The notes beneath the pieces are model-generated. The model had not been told where the DNA came from. It did not search any database and saw only the letters and a list, made by a program, of their open reading frames with translations. DNA of 64,000 nucleotides from Acinetobacter ursingii DSM 16037 = CIP 107286. Lineage in GTDB: Bacteria; Pseudomonadota; Gammaproteobacteria; Pseudomonadales; Moraxellaceae. A program made the translations under genes and the position numbers. This document shows, piece after piece, positions 49,841-58,238 of this stretch. The number at the start of each line of letters is the position of its first letter. Positions within the stretch are counted from its first letter, which is position 1. The stretch lies in NCBI RefSeq assembly GCF_000368825.1, contig NZ_KB849716.1:266461-330460 (forward strand), in the 5' to 3' direction.

Positions 49841-49855
49841 ATTTTTCCAGATTTT

Positions 49856-49878
49856 AAAAGAGGCATCTGCCTCTTTTT
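49856..49878 (+). terminator. intrinsic terminator of rpoH
   Basis: AAAAGAGGC-ATCT-GCCTCTTTTT. Confidence 0.93.
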
Positions 49879-49951
49879 ATTGGTCTTAAGTATTTTTAGC
49901 GCATAGGATTTATGCTAAGGTGTTTAGGTCTTTTTTTAAGTATTTCAGCTT

Positions 49952-50317
49952 ATGTGGATCGTAATCGCAGCTGTTAATCTTGCTTTGGCTGTTATATTGG
50001 GGGCCTTCGGCGCTCACGGCCTCAAGGCTTTTGCTACACCAGAACAACTGGGCTGGTGGGGAACAGCAACACAATATTTTTTCTATCATGCATTAGGTTT
50101 ACTTGCGCTAGGTATTTTGTCTAAAACAAGTCCTCAATTTTCAATTAAAGCCTCCTTTGTTCTGATTCAAATTGGTATTTTATTATTCTGTGGCTCTTTA
50201 TATATCATGGCATTGGGCTTACCGCGTGGACTCGGTTTAATTACTCCACTTGGCGGAGTGTTTATGATTTTAGGTTGGTTAGTTCTTGCGTGGAATGCCC
50301 TAAAATACGCGAAATAA
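49952..50317 (+). CDS. DUF423 membrane protein
   Basis: This 121-residue protein has four membrane helices and the DUF423 hallmark VILGAFGAHGLKAFATPEQLGWWGTATQYFFYHALGLL. Function unknown. Its stop codon overlaps an ATG by one base, and thiS starts 12 bases later. Confidence 0.93.
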   Translation: MWIVIAAVNLALAVILGAFGAHGLKAFATPEQLGWWGTATQYFFYHALGLLALGILSKTSPQFSIKASFVLIQIGILLFCGSLYIMALGLPRGLGLITPLGGVFMILGWLVLAWNALKYAK

Positions 50318-50328
50318 TGGAAAAACAC

Positions 50329-50526
50329 ATGCAAATTTATTTGAATGGTGAGCTGACACAAACCGCTTGCCATAACTTATTGCAACTGGTTCAGGAACTG
50401 GCACTTGAAGGTAAACGATTTGCAGTTGAACAAAACGAGAAAATCGTTCCAAAAAGCAAACTGGAACAATCTCCCCTTTCAGCTCATGATCGTATCGAAA
50501 TTATTCACGCTGTTGGCGGCGGCTAA
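50329..50526 (+). CDS. thiS: sulfur carrier protein ThiS
   Basis: ThiS of about 65 residues is a ubiquitin-like protein ending in the Gly-Gly needed for thiocarboxylate formation (IEIIHAVGGG). It starts MQIYLNGELTQ; an ATG four codons upstream (50317) that overlaps the DUF423 stop is an alternative start. It is paired with thiG. Confidence 0.95.
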   Translation: MQIYLNGELTQTACHNLLQLVQELALEGKRFAVEQNEKIVPKSKLEQSPLSAHDRIEIIHAVGGG

Positions 50527-50538
50527 ACGGAGCAAGCC

Positions 50539-51324
50539 ATGCAAGATTCACCTTTAATCATCGGTTCACGTACATTTCAATCTCGCCTACTCGTAGGCAC
50601 AGGTAAGTATAAAGACCTCAATGAAACTGATTTAGCGATTCAAGCCAGTGGCGCTGAGATCGTGACGGTAGCAATTCGTCGGGTAAATATTGGACAACGT
50701 CCTGATCAGCCAAATTTACTCTCCGTCATTCCGCCTGAAAAATACACTATTTTACCCAACACTGCGGGTTGTTTCGACGCAGAAAGTGCTGTGCGTACTT
50801 GTATGTTGGCACGTGAATTACTCGATGGTCACAATCTGGTCAAACTTGAAGTTTTGGGTGATGAAAAAACCTTATATCCAAATATTACGGCGACACTTAA
50901 AGCCGCTCAAACGCTGATTGATGATGGTTTTGAGATCATGGTGTATACCTCTGATGATCCAATTGTCGCACAAGAACTTGAAAGTATGGGCTGTGTTGCG
51001 ATTATGCCTTTAGGCAGTTTGATTGGTTCAGGCTTAGGGATTTTAAACCCACATACCATTTCGATCATTAAAGAAAATGCCAAAGTACCCGTTTTGGTTG
51101 ACGCAGGTGTAGGAACTGCAAGTGATGCTGCCATTGCGATGGAGTTGGGCTGTGATGGTGTACTTATGAATACCGCTATTGCCGCTGCACAACATCCAAT
51201 ATTGATGGCCTCAGCCATGAAAAAAGCCGTTGAAGCAGGTCGCGAAGCTTATCTAGCTGGACGTATGCCACGTAAACGCATGGCCAATGCCAGCTCTCCT
51301 GAAACTGGCTATTTCTTTAAATAA
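50539..51324 (+). CDS. thiG: thiazole synthase
   Basis: ThiG forms the thiazole phosphate of thiamine from deoxyxylulose phosphate, ThiS thiocarboxylate and dehydroglycine. 261 residues: [12 protein letters not shown], the Schiff-base Lys in [16 protein letters not shown], and the phosphate-binding [20 protein letters not shown]. It follows thiS by 12 bases. thiO and thiE are not adjacent. Confidence 0.98.
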   Translation: MQDSPLIIGSRTFQSRLLVGTGKYKDLNETDLAIQASGAEIVTVAIRRVNIGQRPDQPNLLSVIPPEKYTILPNTAGCFDAESAVRTCMLARELLDGHNLVKLEVLGDEKTLYPNITATLKAAQTLIDDGFEIMVYTSDDPIVAQELESMGCVAIMPLGSLIGSGLGILNPHTISIIKENAKVPVLVDAGVGTASDAAIAMELGCDGVLMNTAIAAAQHPILMASAMKKAVEAGREAYLAGRMPRKRMANASSPETGYFFK

Positions 51325-51351
51325 GGCCTATATTTCTCTAAGACGTATTTT

Positions 51352-51377
51352 AAGAGGATTCTTCGGAATCCTTTTTT
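51352..51377 (+). terminator. intrinsic terminator of thiSG
   Basis: AGGATTC-TTCG-GAATCCT with a stable UUCG tetraloop and a T run. Confidence 0.95.
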
Positions 51378-51409
51378 ATTTCAAGAATAAACAATAAGAG
51401 TATTTTCAT

Positions 51410-52108
51410 ATGCTTAAAGTCATATTTACTATTTTTAGTTTGGGTTGTTTCAGTTTTACCACCAGCGCTTTTGCCAATCCTAATCCAACACAATATCAAC
51501 AATTTATTCCTAAAAACTGGAAAATACTTGAAACAGTCAAAGGAGATTTAAATCGTGATGGTCTAGAGGACATTGTTCTGGTGATTGAGGAGAATAATCC
51601 AAAAAATATTCTGAGCAATGATAGTTTAGGAAGCCCTGAACTTAACATCAATCCTAGAAGCTTATTAGTTTTATTTAAAACAACTCAAGGCTATCAATTG
51701 ATTAGTAAGAATCAACAATTGCCAAGTGAGAATGATGCAGACTCTCCTTGTTTTGCCGATCCATTAGAAGATGGTGGAGTAACTATTTCTAAAGGTATTT
51801 TAAAAATAAATTTACATTACTGGTTAAGCTGTGGTTCATGGTATGTCACCAACAATACTTTTAGCTTTCGTTACCAAAACCGAGCGTTTAAATTAATTGG
51901 TTTTGACCAAATGAGTTTCCATCGCGCTTCTGGTGAACGAAACTCGCTCAGTATTAACTTCTCTACAGGAAAATTAAAAAAGATATCGGGTGAAAATGAA
52001 TTTGAAGATACGGTTCAACCCGCAAAAACTGAGTGGACTAAACTCAAAAAGCAATATGATTTAAAACTAGAGCAAATTAATTTTAAAGAACCGCCAGAAT
52101 TTCAATAA
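51410..52108 (+). CDS. exported protein with FG-GAP/EF-like motif, unknown function
   Basis: 232 residues with a signal peptide cleaved after SAFA (residue 22). Near the mature N terminus, VKGDLNRDGLEDIVLVIE is a calcium-binding loop of the type found in FG-GAP/VCBS repeats. Three Cys in SPCFAD and WLSCGSW may form disulfides. No larger domain is recognised. It ends at a bidirectional terminator shared with the GST gene. Confidence 0.8.
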   Translation: MLKVIFTIFSLGCFSFTTSAFANPNPTQYQQFIPKNWKILETVKGDLNRDGLEDIVLVIEENNPKNILSNDSLGSPELNINPRSLLVLFKTTQGYQLISKNQQLPSENDADSPCFADPLEDGGVTISKGILKINLHYWLSCGSWYVTNNTFSFRYQNRAFKLIGFDQMSFHRASGERNSLSINFSTGKLKKISGENEFEDTVQPAKTEWTKLKKQYDLKLEQINFKEPPEFQ

Positions 52109-52140
52109 AAAAATGCCTCAATCATTTTGAGGCATTTTCC
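52107..52140. terminator. bidirectional terminator
   Basis: AAAATGCCTCA pairs with TGAGGCATTTT between convergent genes. Confidence 0.9.
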
Positions 52141-52159
52141 AGTTATCTTGATGCTAAAT

Positions 52160-52771
52160 TTAAGGGATCAAACCTTCATCACGCATCGCAATACTGACTG
52201 ATTGACGTTCGGCCACTTTATTGCGTAAAGCAACAATATTGGTATAAGGGCTTAAATCGTGTTCAATGCTATTTGACCAGTTTGTAAGCACGAATAAATA
52301 AGCATCGGCTGGCCCAAAGCCATCATCTACTAAATATTCATGGTCTGACTCAGCGATGGCTTTATCGATATAAGTCAGTAATCGGTCAACTTCAGCATAA
52401 GCTTTTTCTTTTGCTTCAACATCTAATGCGCCACCAAAGAATACTGCATAAGCATCATGCAATTCTGAGTTTAGGTATCCTAACCATTCCAAAACTTTGG
52501 CACGACCTAGACCTGATGGTGGAATCAAATTCTGAGCTGGGTCATGCTGCGCAATAAAAGGAAGCACGGCAACGTTTTCAGTGAGAACCAATCCTGGTGT
52601 AATTTCAAGTGCAGGCACATAACCTTTTGGATTGATCTCGTAATAGTCAGCGCCTTTTTCGGTTTTATGTGCCTTTAAATCAACCTTTTCCAGATCAAAA
52701 TCAACATTAATTTCATTCAAAAGAATATGTGCAGCCAATGAACATGCACCAGGTGAATAATACAACTTCAT
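52160..52771 (-). CDS. glutathione S-transferase (beta-class like)
   Basis: This 203-residue GST has MKLYYSPGACSLAAHILLNE with the beta-class Cys in position 10, the cis-Pro segment GYVPALEITPG, then LTENVAVLPFIAQHDP and a helical C-terminal domain. It resembles bacterial GstA. The substrate is unknown. A palindrome at 52836-52859 lies upstream. Confidence 0.92.
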   Translation of the reverse strand: MKLYYSPGACSLAAHILLNEINVDFDLEKVDLKAHKTEKGADYYEINPKGYVPALEITPGLVLTENVAVLPFIAQHDPAQNLIPPSGLGRAKVLEWLGYLNSELHDAYAVFFGGALDVEAKEKAYAEVDRLLTYIDKAIAESDHEYLVDDGFGPADAYLFVLTNWSNSIEHDLSPYTNIVALRNKVAERQSVSIAMRDEGLIP

Positions 52772-52835
52772 AAATAATCCTTGTTATAGCTCTCTTCACT
52801 GTTTTAAAGCGCTTTACTCAAACTTTCAAGCCCTA

Positions 52836-52859
52836 GACGTTTTAAATTTTAAAAACGTC
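52836..52859. promoter_or_regulatory. palindrome upstream of the GST gene
   Basis: GACGTTTT (52836-52843) and AAAACGTC (52852-52859) form an 8-bp perfect inverted repeat 65-88 bases before the GST start codon. Confidence 0.4.
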
Positions 52860-52995
52860 GTAACCTAAAAATACATACCATTAAACTATTGTGTAAAAGA
52901 CTAACTTTTTCAAGTCAAAAACGTTGTCTTTTATGTTTACTCAAGTGTATGACGAAAAAATGAACTTTCTAAAATTTACTAAAATAAAAAGGAAA

Positions 52996-53023
52996 ACCAG
53001 TCATATTGGCGGAATAGACTGGT
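52996..53023. repeat. hairpin sharing the adhesin-terminator stem
   Basis: ACCAGTC (52996-53002) and GACTGGT (53017-53023) form the same 7-bp stem as the terminator at 53215-53242, but around a different 14-base loop. It may be the remnant of a duplicated 3' end or the terminator of a lost unit. Confidence 0.45.
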
Positions 53024-53214
53024 CTAAAATAATGCTGTTATTAGAATGTTATCATAATTATAAAGTGACATTTCTCCCTCTAGCGTTACAAAGATTTAAG
53101 TTCTAACTAACGTTAAAACTTAAATTCAATGTATAGTGCTTTTTTAGTTAAAAACATCCCTGAAATTGGTGATTTTTACGAGATTTTCAATTTTTTGACG
53201 ATTTAATATTAAAT

Positions 53215-53242
53215 AAAAACCAGTCACTGTAGACTGGTTTTT
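53215..53242 (-). terminator. intrinsic terminator of the adhesin gene
   Basis: AAAAACCAGTC and GACTGGTTTTT form a strong stem 22 bases after the adhesin stop. Confidence 0.92.
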
Positions 53243-53263
53243 CATACTGCTTAAAACATTGCT

Positions 53264-56200
53264 TTACCAACTAAAACCAACACCGACACCGCCCGAACTT
53301 TCCTCTTTACTGAGTGCTCCGCTGATACTCAAACTAGTATTTTCATTAATCATACGTTGATAGCCTACTGCAACAGCTTGTTCCGCACCTTGCAAACCAG
53401 CACCAACCCCAATGCGGTTCTGCCCACGTAATCCAGCTGTACTGGTTGCCATATTCATCATCGCCGCACTCATCGCCCCCTGACGGTCAAAACGTTTATC
53501 AACCTCCTGAAAACGGCGTTCTGTTTGCAAGCTATAATCTTTAAATGTGCTTTCCAGACCTGCAAAACGAGTATCTGTATAGCTGTTTGCGCTTGAAAGC
53601 GTGTCTGAACTTGATTTGTTCATTTGCGCAACATTAACAGCATCTGTGTCTGCCGTACCTGCTGCAACATGAGTAACCTGTCGCTGATTTGTGCTTGAAC
53701 CAACGGAAACCGTATTATCTCGATCTGAAGTTGAGTCGTTACCCAACACCACCGCATTTTTAGCTTCCGTATTAACGTTATTACCTAACACAAAGGTATT
53801 ATCCCCTTTCACTGTATTATCATTCCCAACCACATAACTACCGTTGCCACTGACCGTATTTGGATCTCCAAATGCACCTGATCCATTACCAGAAACAGTA
53901 TTACTCACACCCACAGCGGTTGAGTTATTTCCTGTAACCACAGTGTTTGGCCCTATTGCTGTTGAGTTTTTGCCAGTTGCATTTGAACTTGTACTTGCAC
54001 CAGCACCATTTCCACCAATACTGATATATTGTCCTGCATCTGCTACTTTTTGATCAGTATAGGATTTAGCCGTATTTAAAGTTGATGTTGTTTGTTGGTC
54101 GGTATAAGTTTTGGCATCATTCAATGCAGTTGTGGTTTGTTGATCGGTGTAGCTTTTTGAGTCATTTAAAGATTGTGAGGTTTGTTGATCTGTATAAGAT
54201 TTTGCATCGTTTAGATTTTTTGCATCTTGTTGGTCAATATAAGATTTTGCATTTGCCAGTGTGCCTGAGCTTTGTGTATCCGTGTAGGTATTTGCATCAG
54301 ATAAAGTTTTGGCATCTTGCTGGTCAACATAATTTTTTAGGTTACTCACAGAACCTTTTAACGCGGTTAATTCATTATTCACAGCACCAAAGGTTGCACC
54401 AATATTAGAATAGCTTGTGCCCTGAATCGTAAAGGTCGGTAATGTAAATACGCCATTATTGAATCCTGCTCCGCCACCTAATACAGAAGCTAATTGATTT
54501 GCACTACTATTGAACTGCGTTGATAGTGTGTTGATATTTTGATTGGTCGTATAAAGCTGACCACCTGTAACTGCATCTTTAGAACTGCTTGAACTGATAT
54601 CACCTGCTTGTAAATTGGTCAGTTTTGTTCCACTCTGACCAGCTAAAGTAATTGTTTCTTTTGCGGCATTGTCATAAACCACCGCATTAGTTGAGATGTT
54701 GCCCAGACCTGTCTGTAAGGCAGCAATTTCATTTGCATTAGTCGTAATCTTGCCGTCTAAAACCAAATCCTTCTGATCTGCATAACTTTTGGCATCAGTT
54801 AATGTATTAGACAAACCTGTCGTTAATGCATTCATTGATGCCTTCGTATCTAAACCTGTCGTTGTATCATTGACTTTACTATTTAATGTATCAAATGCAG
54901 TTTTATCGGTTTTAGCAGCCAAACCAGTATCTACATAGCCTTTATTAGCAGCATCTGTTGCTTGAGTTGGTGTTGCAACATTGGTAATCCGTTTTTCAGC
55001 ACCACTGCGTCCAACGGAAATCGTATTCGCTTCATCGGCTAAAGAATCATGACCTATCGCAGTTGAACCATAGGCTGTAGCCTGACTATTACTACCAAAA
55101 ACACTGCTATAAATAGCGGATGCTGTATTATTTGAACCCACAGCAGTGGACACACCACCTGTTGCCTTGTTTAAAGCACCTAGACTTGTGCTATTTACAC
55201 CCAAGGCCTGATTGTCATAACCCACTGCCGCACTTTGGCCACCTAATGCAATATTATGTGAACCTATTGCAGCGCTACGATCACCCAATGCAACTGAACC
55301 ACCATTTCGAAGTGTTCTTTCAAAATCTAAAGCTTGATCAGAAGTGACACTCACATCACCAATCTGAGTAATGGAAGAAGTGGTTAAATCTGTCGCTTGA
55401 ACTTGTATTCCATTAATAGCGGTGAGCTTAGTACTATCATCTTGCGGATCGTAATACATTCCGCTTGCTGCCCCCACGACAGTAGAACCATTACCTTTTG
55501 CCAAGTTTTGTGAACCCGCTGCAAAGCTAGCAGTGCCTGTTGCTTTATTATAAGTACCGACTGCATTGCTCCATTTCCCAGTGACAGTATTACTAATACC
55601 TAAGCCAACGCTTTGCTCTTGAGTAACATTGTTATTGAAGCCAACGCCAGTACTGTATATTCCGCTTACATTATTTTGACTACCTACTGCACTACTAAAA
55701 TCACTAAATGCGCTATTGTTATCACCTAAACTAGAGCTTGAACTTCCTTGCGCAAGATTGCCATTACCTATCGCAGAGCTTGATGTCCCATATGCATTAT
55801 TACCATTACCTAAAGCACTGCTATAATTTTTTGTAGCACGATTCCAATAACCAACTGTTGTACTATATGAACCTGATGCATTATTAGCAAAACCAATCGC
55901 ACTACTTGAACCGCCTGATGCAATATTTGAATTACCAAATGCGCTACTAGAATCCCCTGACGCTGTGTTACTTCTACCTACCGCACTACTAGAATCAGCC
56001 AATGCAATATTATTAGAACCAATGGCGCTACTTAAACTAGCCATTGCCCGATTATAATCACCAATAGCACTACTCGCCTCACCATTTGTAGTATTATCAG
56101 AACCAAGTGCGCTACTTTGCTTTCCTTGCGCTTTATTAGAATCGCCTACAGCGCTAGCAGACTCGCCTGATGCAACGTTTGAATTACCCACAGCATTACT

Positions 56201-57358
56201 CGATTCTCCAGATGCAGTATTCCAATACCCTAGAGCACTACTACCATTAGCTTTGGCTAAATTAAATCGTCCGATTGCATTACTTGCCTCACCTGTTGCC
56301 GTATTTCCATCACCTATCGCACTACTATATTTTCCTGAAGCTTTGTTAGAAGATCCCATCGCATTACTTAAGAAACCAGAAGCGATATTGGAGAATCCAA
56401 TAGATGAGCTATAACCACCGATGGCAATATTAGCGCCTTTTTGGGCAGCATTTTTAAAAGCAGCTACTTGGTTCACATCTGTAACGACAGTACCATCAGG
56501 TAATGTAAATGACGTGATGTCATCGATATTATTTGTTGTTGCGGTAACTGTAATACCTGCGACACTGGTCAATTGTGTTCCATTACTTTGTGAATTATAG
56601 GTTATACCTGACGCAGCACCTAAAGCAGTATCAGTTGAACTACGGGCAAAGTTATCACTTGCCACTGCTGTTGGAATAGCTGCAATAGCAGTATCTACAT
56701 AGCCTTTATTAGCTGCATCTGTTGCTTGAGTTGGTGTTGCAACATTAATAATTTGACGTTGCGTCGTCGTACTTCCAACCGAAAAACTGTTATCTCTATC
56801 AGCAATAGAATTTGCACCAATGGCGACACTATTAATTCCTGTTGCCGCTGCTTGATTGCCGATCGCAATATTACCAATTCGATATGCCCACGCATCTGTT
56901 CCGATCGCCACCCCGTTTGCCGCCGCTTCCGCCCCCCCGATTGCCACTGCATGATCTAATGCCCAAGTTAAATTTGTACAATCACTTCCTATTGCTACAG
57001 CACTATCAGAAGTAAGAAAAGGTGATCCTGCTAAGGCAGATTCATACCTACCACCCATTAGAGTTAGCGCCCCATTCGCCTCTTCTAACAAGTTAGAGTT
57101 AGCAGTTGGAGAATTACTACAAGTAACACCTTGAACAATATTCCCTGCCCAAACATCCGCACCCATAATCATTGCAATACTTAAAACCAGAGTTTGCAAA
57201 CCAAATATCCGACGTTTACTTGTATCTATAGTTAAAACCTCAGAACTAACCACTGCTCCAGTGGTACTCTCCTTTTTCCCTGCACTTTTGGCATTTTCCG
57301 AAACCACCACCATTTGCCCCAGTGATTTATTCCAGATTAGTTTAAAAATCTTGTTCAT
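53264..57358 (-). CDS. trimeric autotransporter adhesin (YadA/Ata-like)
   Basis: 1364 residues forming a surface adhesin of the type Vc secretion class. Residues 1-25 are the extended signal region (MNKIFKLIWNKSLGQMVVVS); a hydrophobic signal ends near residue 71. YadA-type head repeats of about 14 residues (pattern SSAIGxxNxASGx) fill roughly 310-630, 690-770 and 1127-1215. Neck motifs occur at 189-223, 775-811 and 1212-1246. A 15-residue-period coiled-coil stalk (SYTDQQTTTALNDAK type) spans 1009-1104. The C-terminal beta-barrel anchor (from about 1290) ends GVGVGFSW with a terminal aromatic. A duplicated insert of about 70 residues begins GAASG at 248 and 629. It resembles Acinetobacter Ata/AtaA in plan but is shorter. 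It is divergent from a response regulator/kinase pair that probably controls it. Confidence 0.96.
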   Translation of the reverse strand: MNKIFKLIWNKSLGQMVVVSENAKSAGKKESTTGAVVSSEVLTIDTSKRRIFGLQTLVLSIAMIMGADVWAGNIVQGVTCSNSPTANSNLLEEANGALTLMGGRYESALAGSPFLTSDSAVAIGSDCTNLTWALDHAVAIGGAEAAANGVAIGTDAWAYRIGNIAIGNQAAATGINSVAIGANSIADRDNSFSVGSTTTQRQIINVATPTQATDAANKGYVDTAIAAIPTAVASDNFARSSTDTALGAASGITYNSQSNGTQLTSVAGITVTATTNNIDDITSFTLPDGTVVTDVNQVAAFKNAAQKGANIAIGGYSSSIGFSNIASGFLSNAMGSSNKASGKYSSAIGDGNTATGEASNAIGRFNLAKANGSSALGYWNTASGESSNAVGNSNVASGESASAVGDSNKAQGKQSSALGSDNTTNGEASSAIGDYNRAMASLSSAIGSNNIALADSSSAVGRSNTASGDSSSAFGNSNIASGGSSSAIGFANNASGSYSTTVGYWNRATKNYSSALGNGNNAYGTSSSAIGNGNLAQGSSSSSLGDNNSAFSDFSSAVGSQNNVSGIYSTGVGFNNNVTQEQSVGLGISNTVTGKWSNAVGTYNKATGTASFAAGSQNLAKGNGSTVVGAASGMYYDPQDDSTKLTAINGIQVQATDLTTSSITQIGDVSVTSDQALDFERTLRNGGSVALGDRSAAIGSHNIALGGQSAAVGYDNQALGVNSTSLGALNKATGGVSTAVGSNNTASAIYSSVFGSNSQATAYGSTAIGHDSLADEANTISVGRSGAEKRITNVATPTQATDAANKGYVDTGLAAKTDKTAFDTLNSKVNDTTTGLDTKASMNALTTGLSNTLTDAKSYADQKDLVLDGKITTNANEIAALQTGLGNISTNAVVYDNAAKETITLAGQSGTKLTNLQAGDISSSSSKDAVTGGQLYTTNQNINTLSTQFNSSANQLASVLGGGAGFNNGVFTLPTFTIQGTSYSNIGATFGAVNNELTALKGSVSNLKNYVDQQDAKTLSDANTYTDTQSSGTLANAKSYIDQQDAKNLNDAKSYTDQQTSQSLNDSKSYTDQQTTTALNDAKTYTDQQTTSTLNTAKSYTDQKVADAGQYISIGGNGAGASTSSNATGKNSTAIGPNTVVTGNNSTAVGVSNTVSGNGSGAFGDPNTVSGNGSYVVGNDNTVKGDNTFVLGNNVNTEAKNAVVLGNDSTSDRDNTVSVGSSTNQRQVTHVAAGTADTDAVNVAQMNKSSSDTLSSANSYTDTRFAGLESTFKDYSLQTERRFQEVDKRFDRQGAMSAAMMNMATSTAGLRGQNRIGVGAGLQGAEQAVAVGYQRMINENTSLSISGALSKEESSGGVGVGFSW
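54047..54334 (-). repeat. 45-bp tandem repeats encoding the adhesin stalk
   Basis: About six and a half units of 45 bases encode 15-residue repeats with the core SYTDQQxxxxLNDAK (residues 1009-1104). A 15-residue period is that of the right-handed coiled-coil stalk of YadA. Units differ at several positions, so this is not a fresh expansion. Confidence 0.85.
54926..54982 (-). repeat. neck repeat copy 2 in the adhesin gene
   Basis: 57 bases encoding NVATPTQATDAANKGYVDT (residues 793-811). They are nearly identical in DNA to 56690-56746 (residues 205-223). Confidence 0.85.
56690..56746 (-). repeat. neck repeat copy 1 in the adhesin gene
   Basis: The partner of 54926-54982. The two are direct copies 1.76 kb apart, so recombination between them would remove most of the head in frame. 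Confidence 0.85.
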
Positions 57359-57433
57359 ATGTCCATCCCCACCGCTTATTTTATGATTAAAATTTATGTA
57401 TTTATTATTTGATCATGCTCATAAGTTTTTGCG

Positions 57434-57494
57434 ATATCCCTGAAATTAGTGATATTTTGGTTACTCATCGGAAAATACCCAATCTCAGGGATAT
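57434..57494. promoter_or_regulatory. inverted repeat in the adhesin/response-regulator promoter region
   Basis: ATATCCCTGAAATT (57434-57447) and AATCTCAGGGATAT (57481-57494) are inverted copies differing at one base, with 33 bases between. They lie in the 172-base region shared by the divergent adhesin and response regulator genes. A third copy (ATCCCTGAAATT, 53156-53167) is just past the adhesin's 3' end. This is a candidate binding site for the adjacent response regulator. Confidence 0.6.
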
Positions 57495-57530
57495 AAAAAC
57501 TAAAAAAATAACGGCAAATTAGGGGAAGAT

Positions 57531-58238
57531 ATGAAGCTTTTGAGTAATGTAATGCTGGACCCAGACTTGGTTTTACCTGTACCTGTGATTGTGGTTGAGG
57601 ATGAACCACTCATACAAAAACGACTAAAAGAAATATTATTAGGGATTGGCTATTTACCAGAAAATCTTATTTTTGCCCAAACGCTCGCTCAGGCTCATGA
57701 GCAACTGAAACAACATTCTGCATCTTTGGCTCTGGTTGATTTGGGTTTACCTGATGGCAATGGTATAGAGTTTATCAAACAACTAAAAATATATGATCCC
57801 ACCATCGCGATTTTAGTGATCTCAGCATGGAGCACTGAGGATGCTATTTTGAATGCCCTAATGGCTGGAGCAACGGGTTATGTTCTAAAAGAACGCGATG
57901 ATATTGAAGTTGCATTATCTATCCGCAGTATTTTGCGCGGAGGAGCGCCTATCGATCCTTTTATCGCTCGTCAAATTTTAAAACAACTTCCTTTATCTCA
58001 TGAGCAAGCTGAGAAAAAAAATATTGAAAATGAGATAGATGACGCTTTACTTTCTAAACGTGAACATGAAATATTATTATTGGTTGCCCAAGGTTTAAGT
58101 AATAAAGAAATTGCCAGCCAGATCAATTTGTCACGTTATACCGTTGAGTCTCATATCAAGCACATTTATCGGAAACTTGCAGTATGTACACGCATCAAAG
58201 CAGTCGATACTGCAAGATCACTTGGTTTACTCGATTAA
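57531..58238 (+). CDS. NarL/FixJ-type response regulator
   Basis: 235 residues. The receiver domain has VIVVEDEP, the phospho-acceptor Asp70 in LALVDLGLPDGNG, Ser98 and Lys120 (GYVLKERDD). A LuxR-type helix-turn-helix (LLSKREHEILLLVAQGLSNKEIASQINLSRYTVESHIKHIYRKL, about 174-216) ends it. AGGGGAAG precedes the start. It overlaps the kinase gene and is divergent from the adhesin, so it probably regulates adhesin expression. Confidence 0.93.
   Translation: MKLLSNVMLDPDLVLPVPVIVVEDEPLIQKRLKEILLGIGYLPENLIFAQTLAQAHEQLKQHSASLALVDLGLPDGNGIEFIKQLKIYDPTIAILVISAWSTEDAILNALMAGATGYVLKERDDIEVALSIRSILRGGAPIDPFIARQILKQLPLSHEQAEKKNIENEIDDALLSKREHEILLLVAQGLSNKEIASQINLSRYTVESHIKHIYRKLAVCTRIKAVDTARSLGLLD

Larger units (their letters stand above)
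52772..53214. other. gene-free region downstream of the adhesin
   Basis: About 440 AT-rich bases. They contain a palindrome (52836-52859), a hairpin whose stem copies that of the adhesin terminator (52996-53023), and a copy of the ATCCCTGAAATT motif (53156-53167). A 60-codon open frame at 52924-53106 has no ribosome binding site or protein-like features and is not called. Confidence 0.5.

Noticed and set aside
52924..53106. 60-codon open frame between GST and the adhesin
   Set aside because: No ribosome binding site; it spans a hairpin that is better explained as a structural element.
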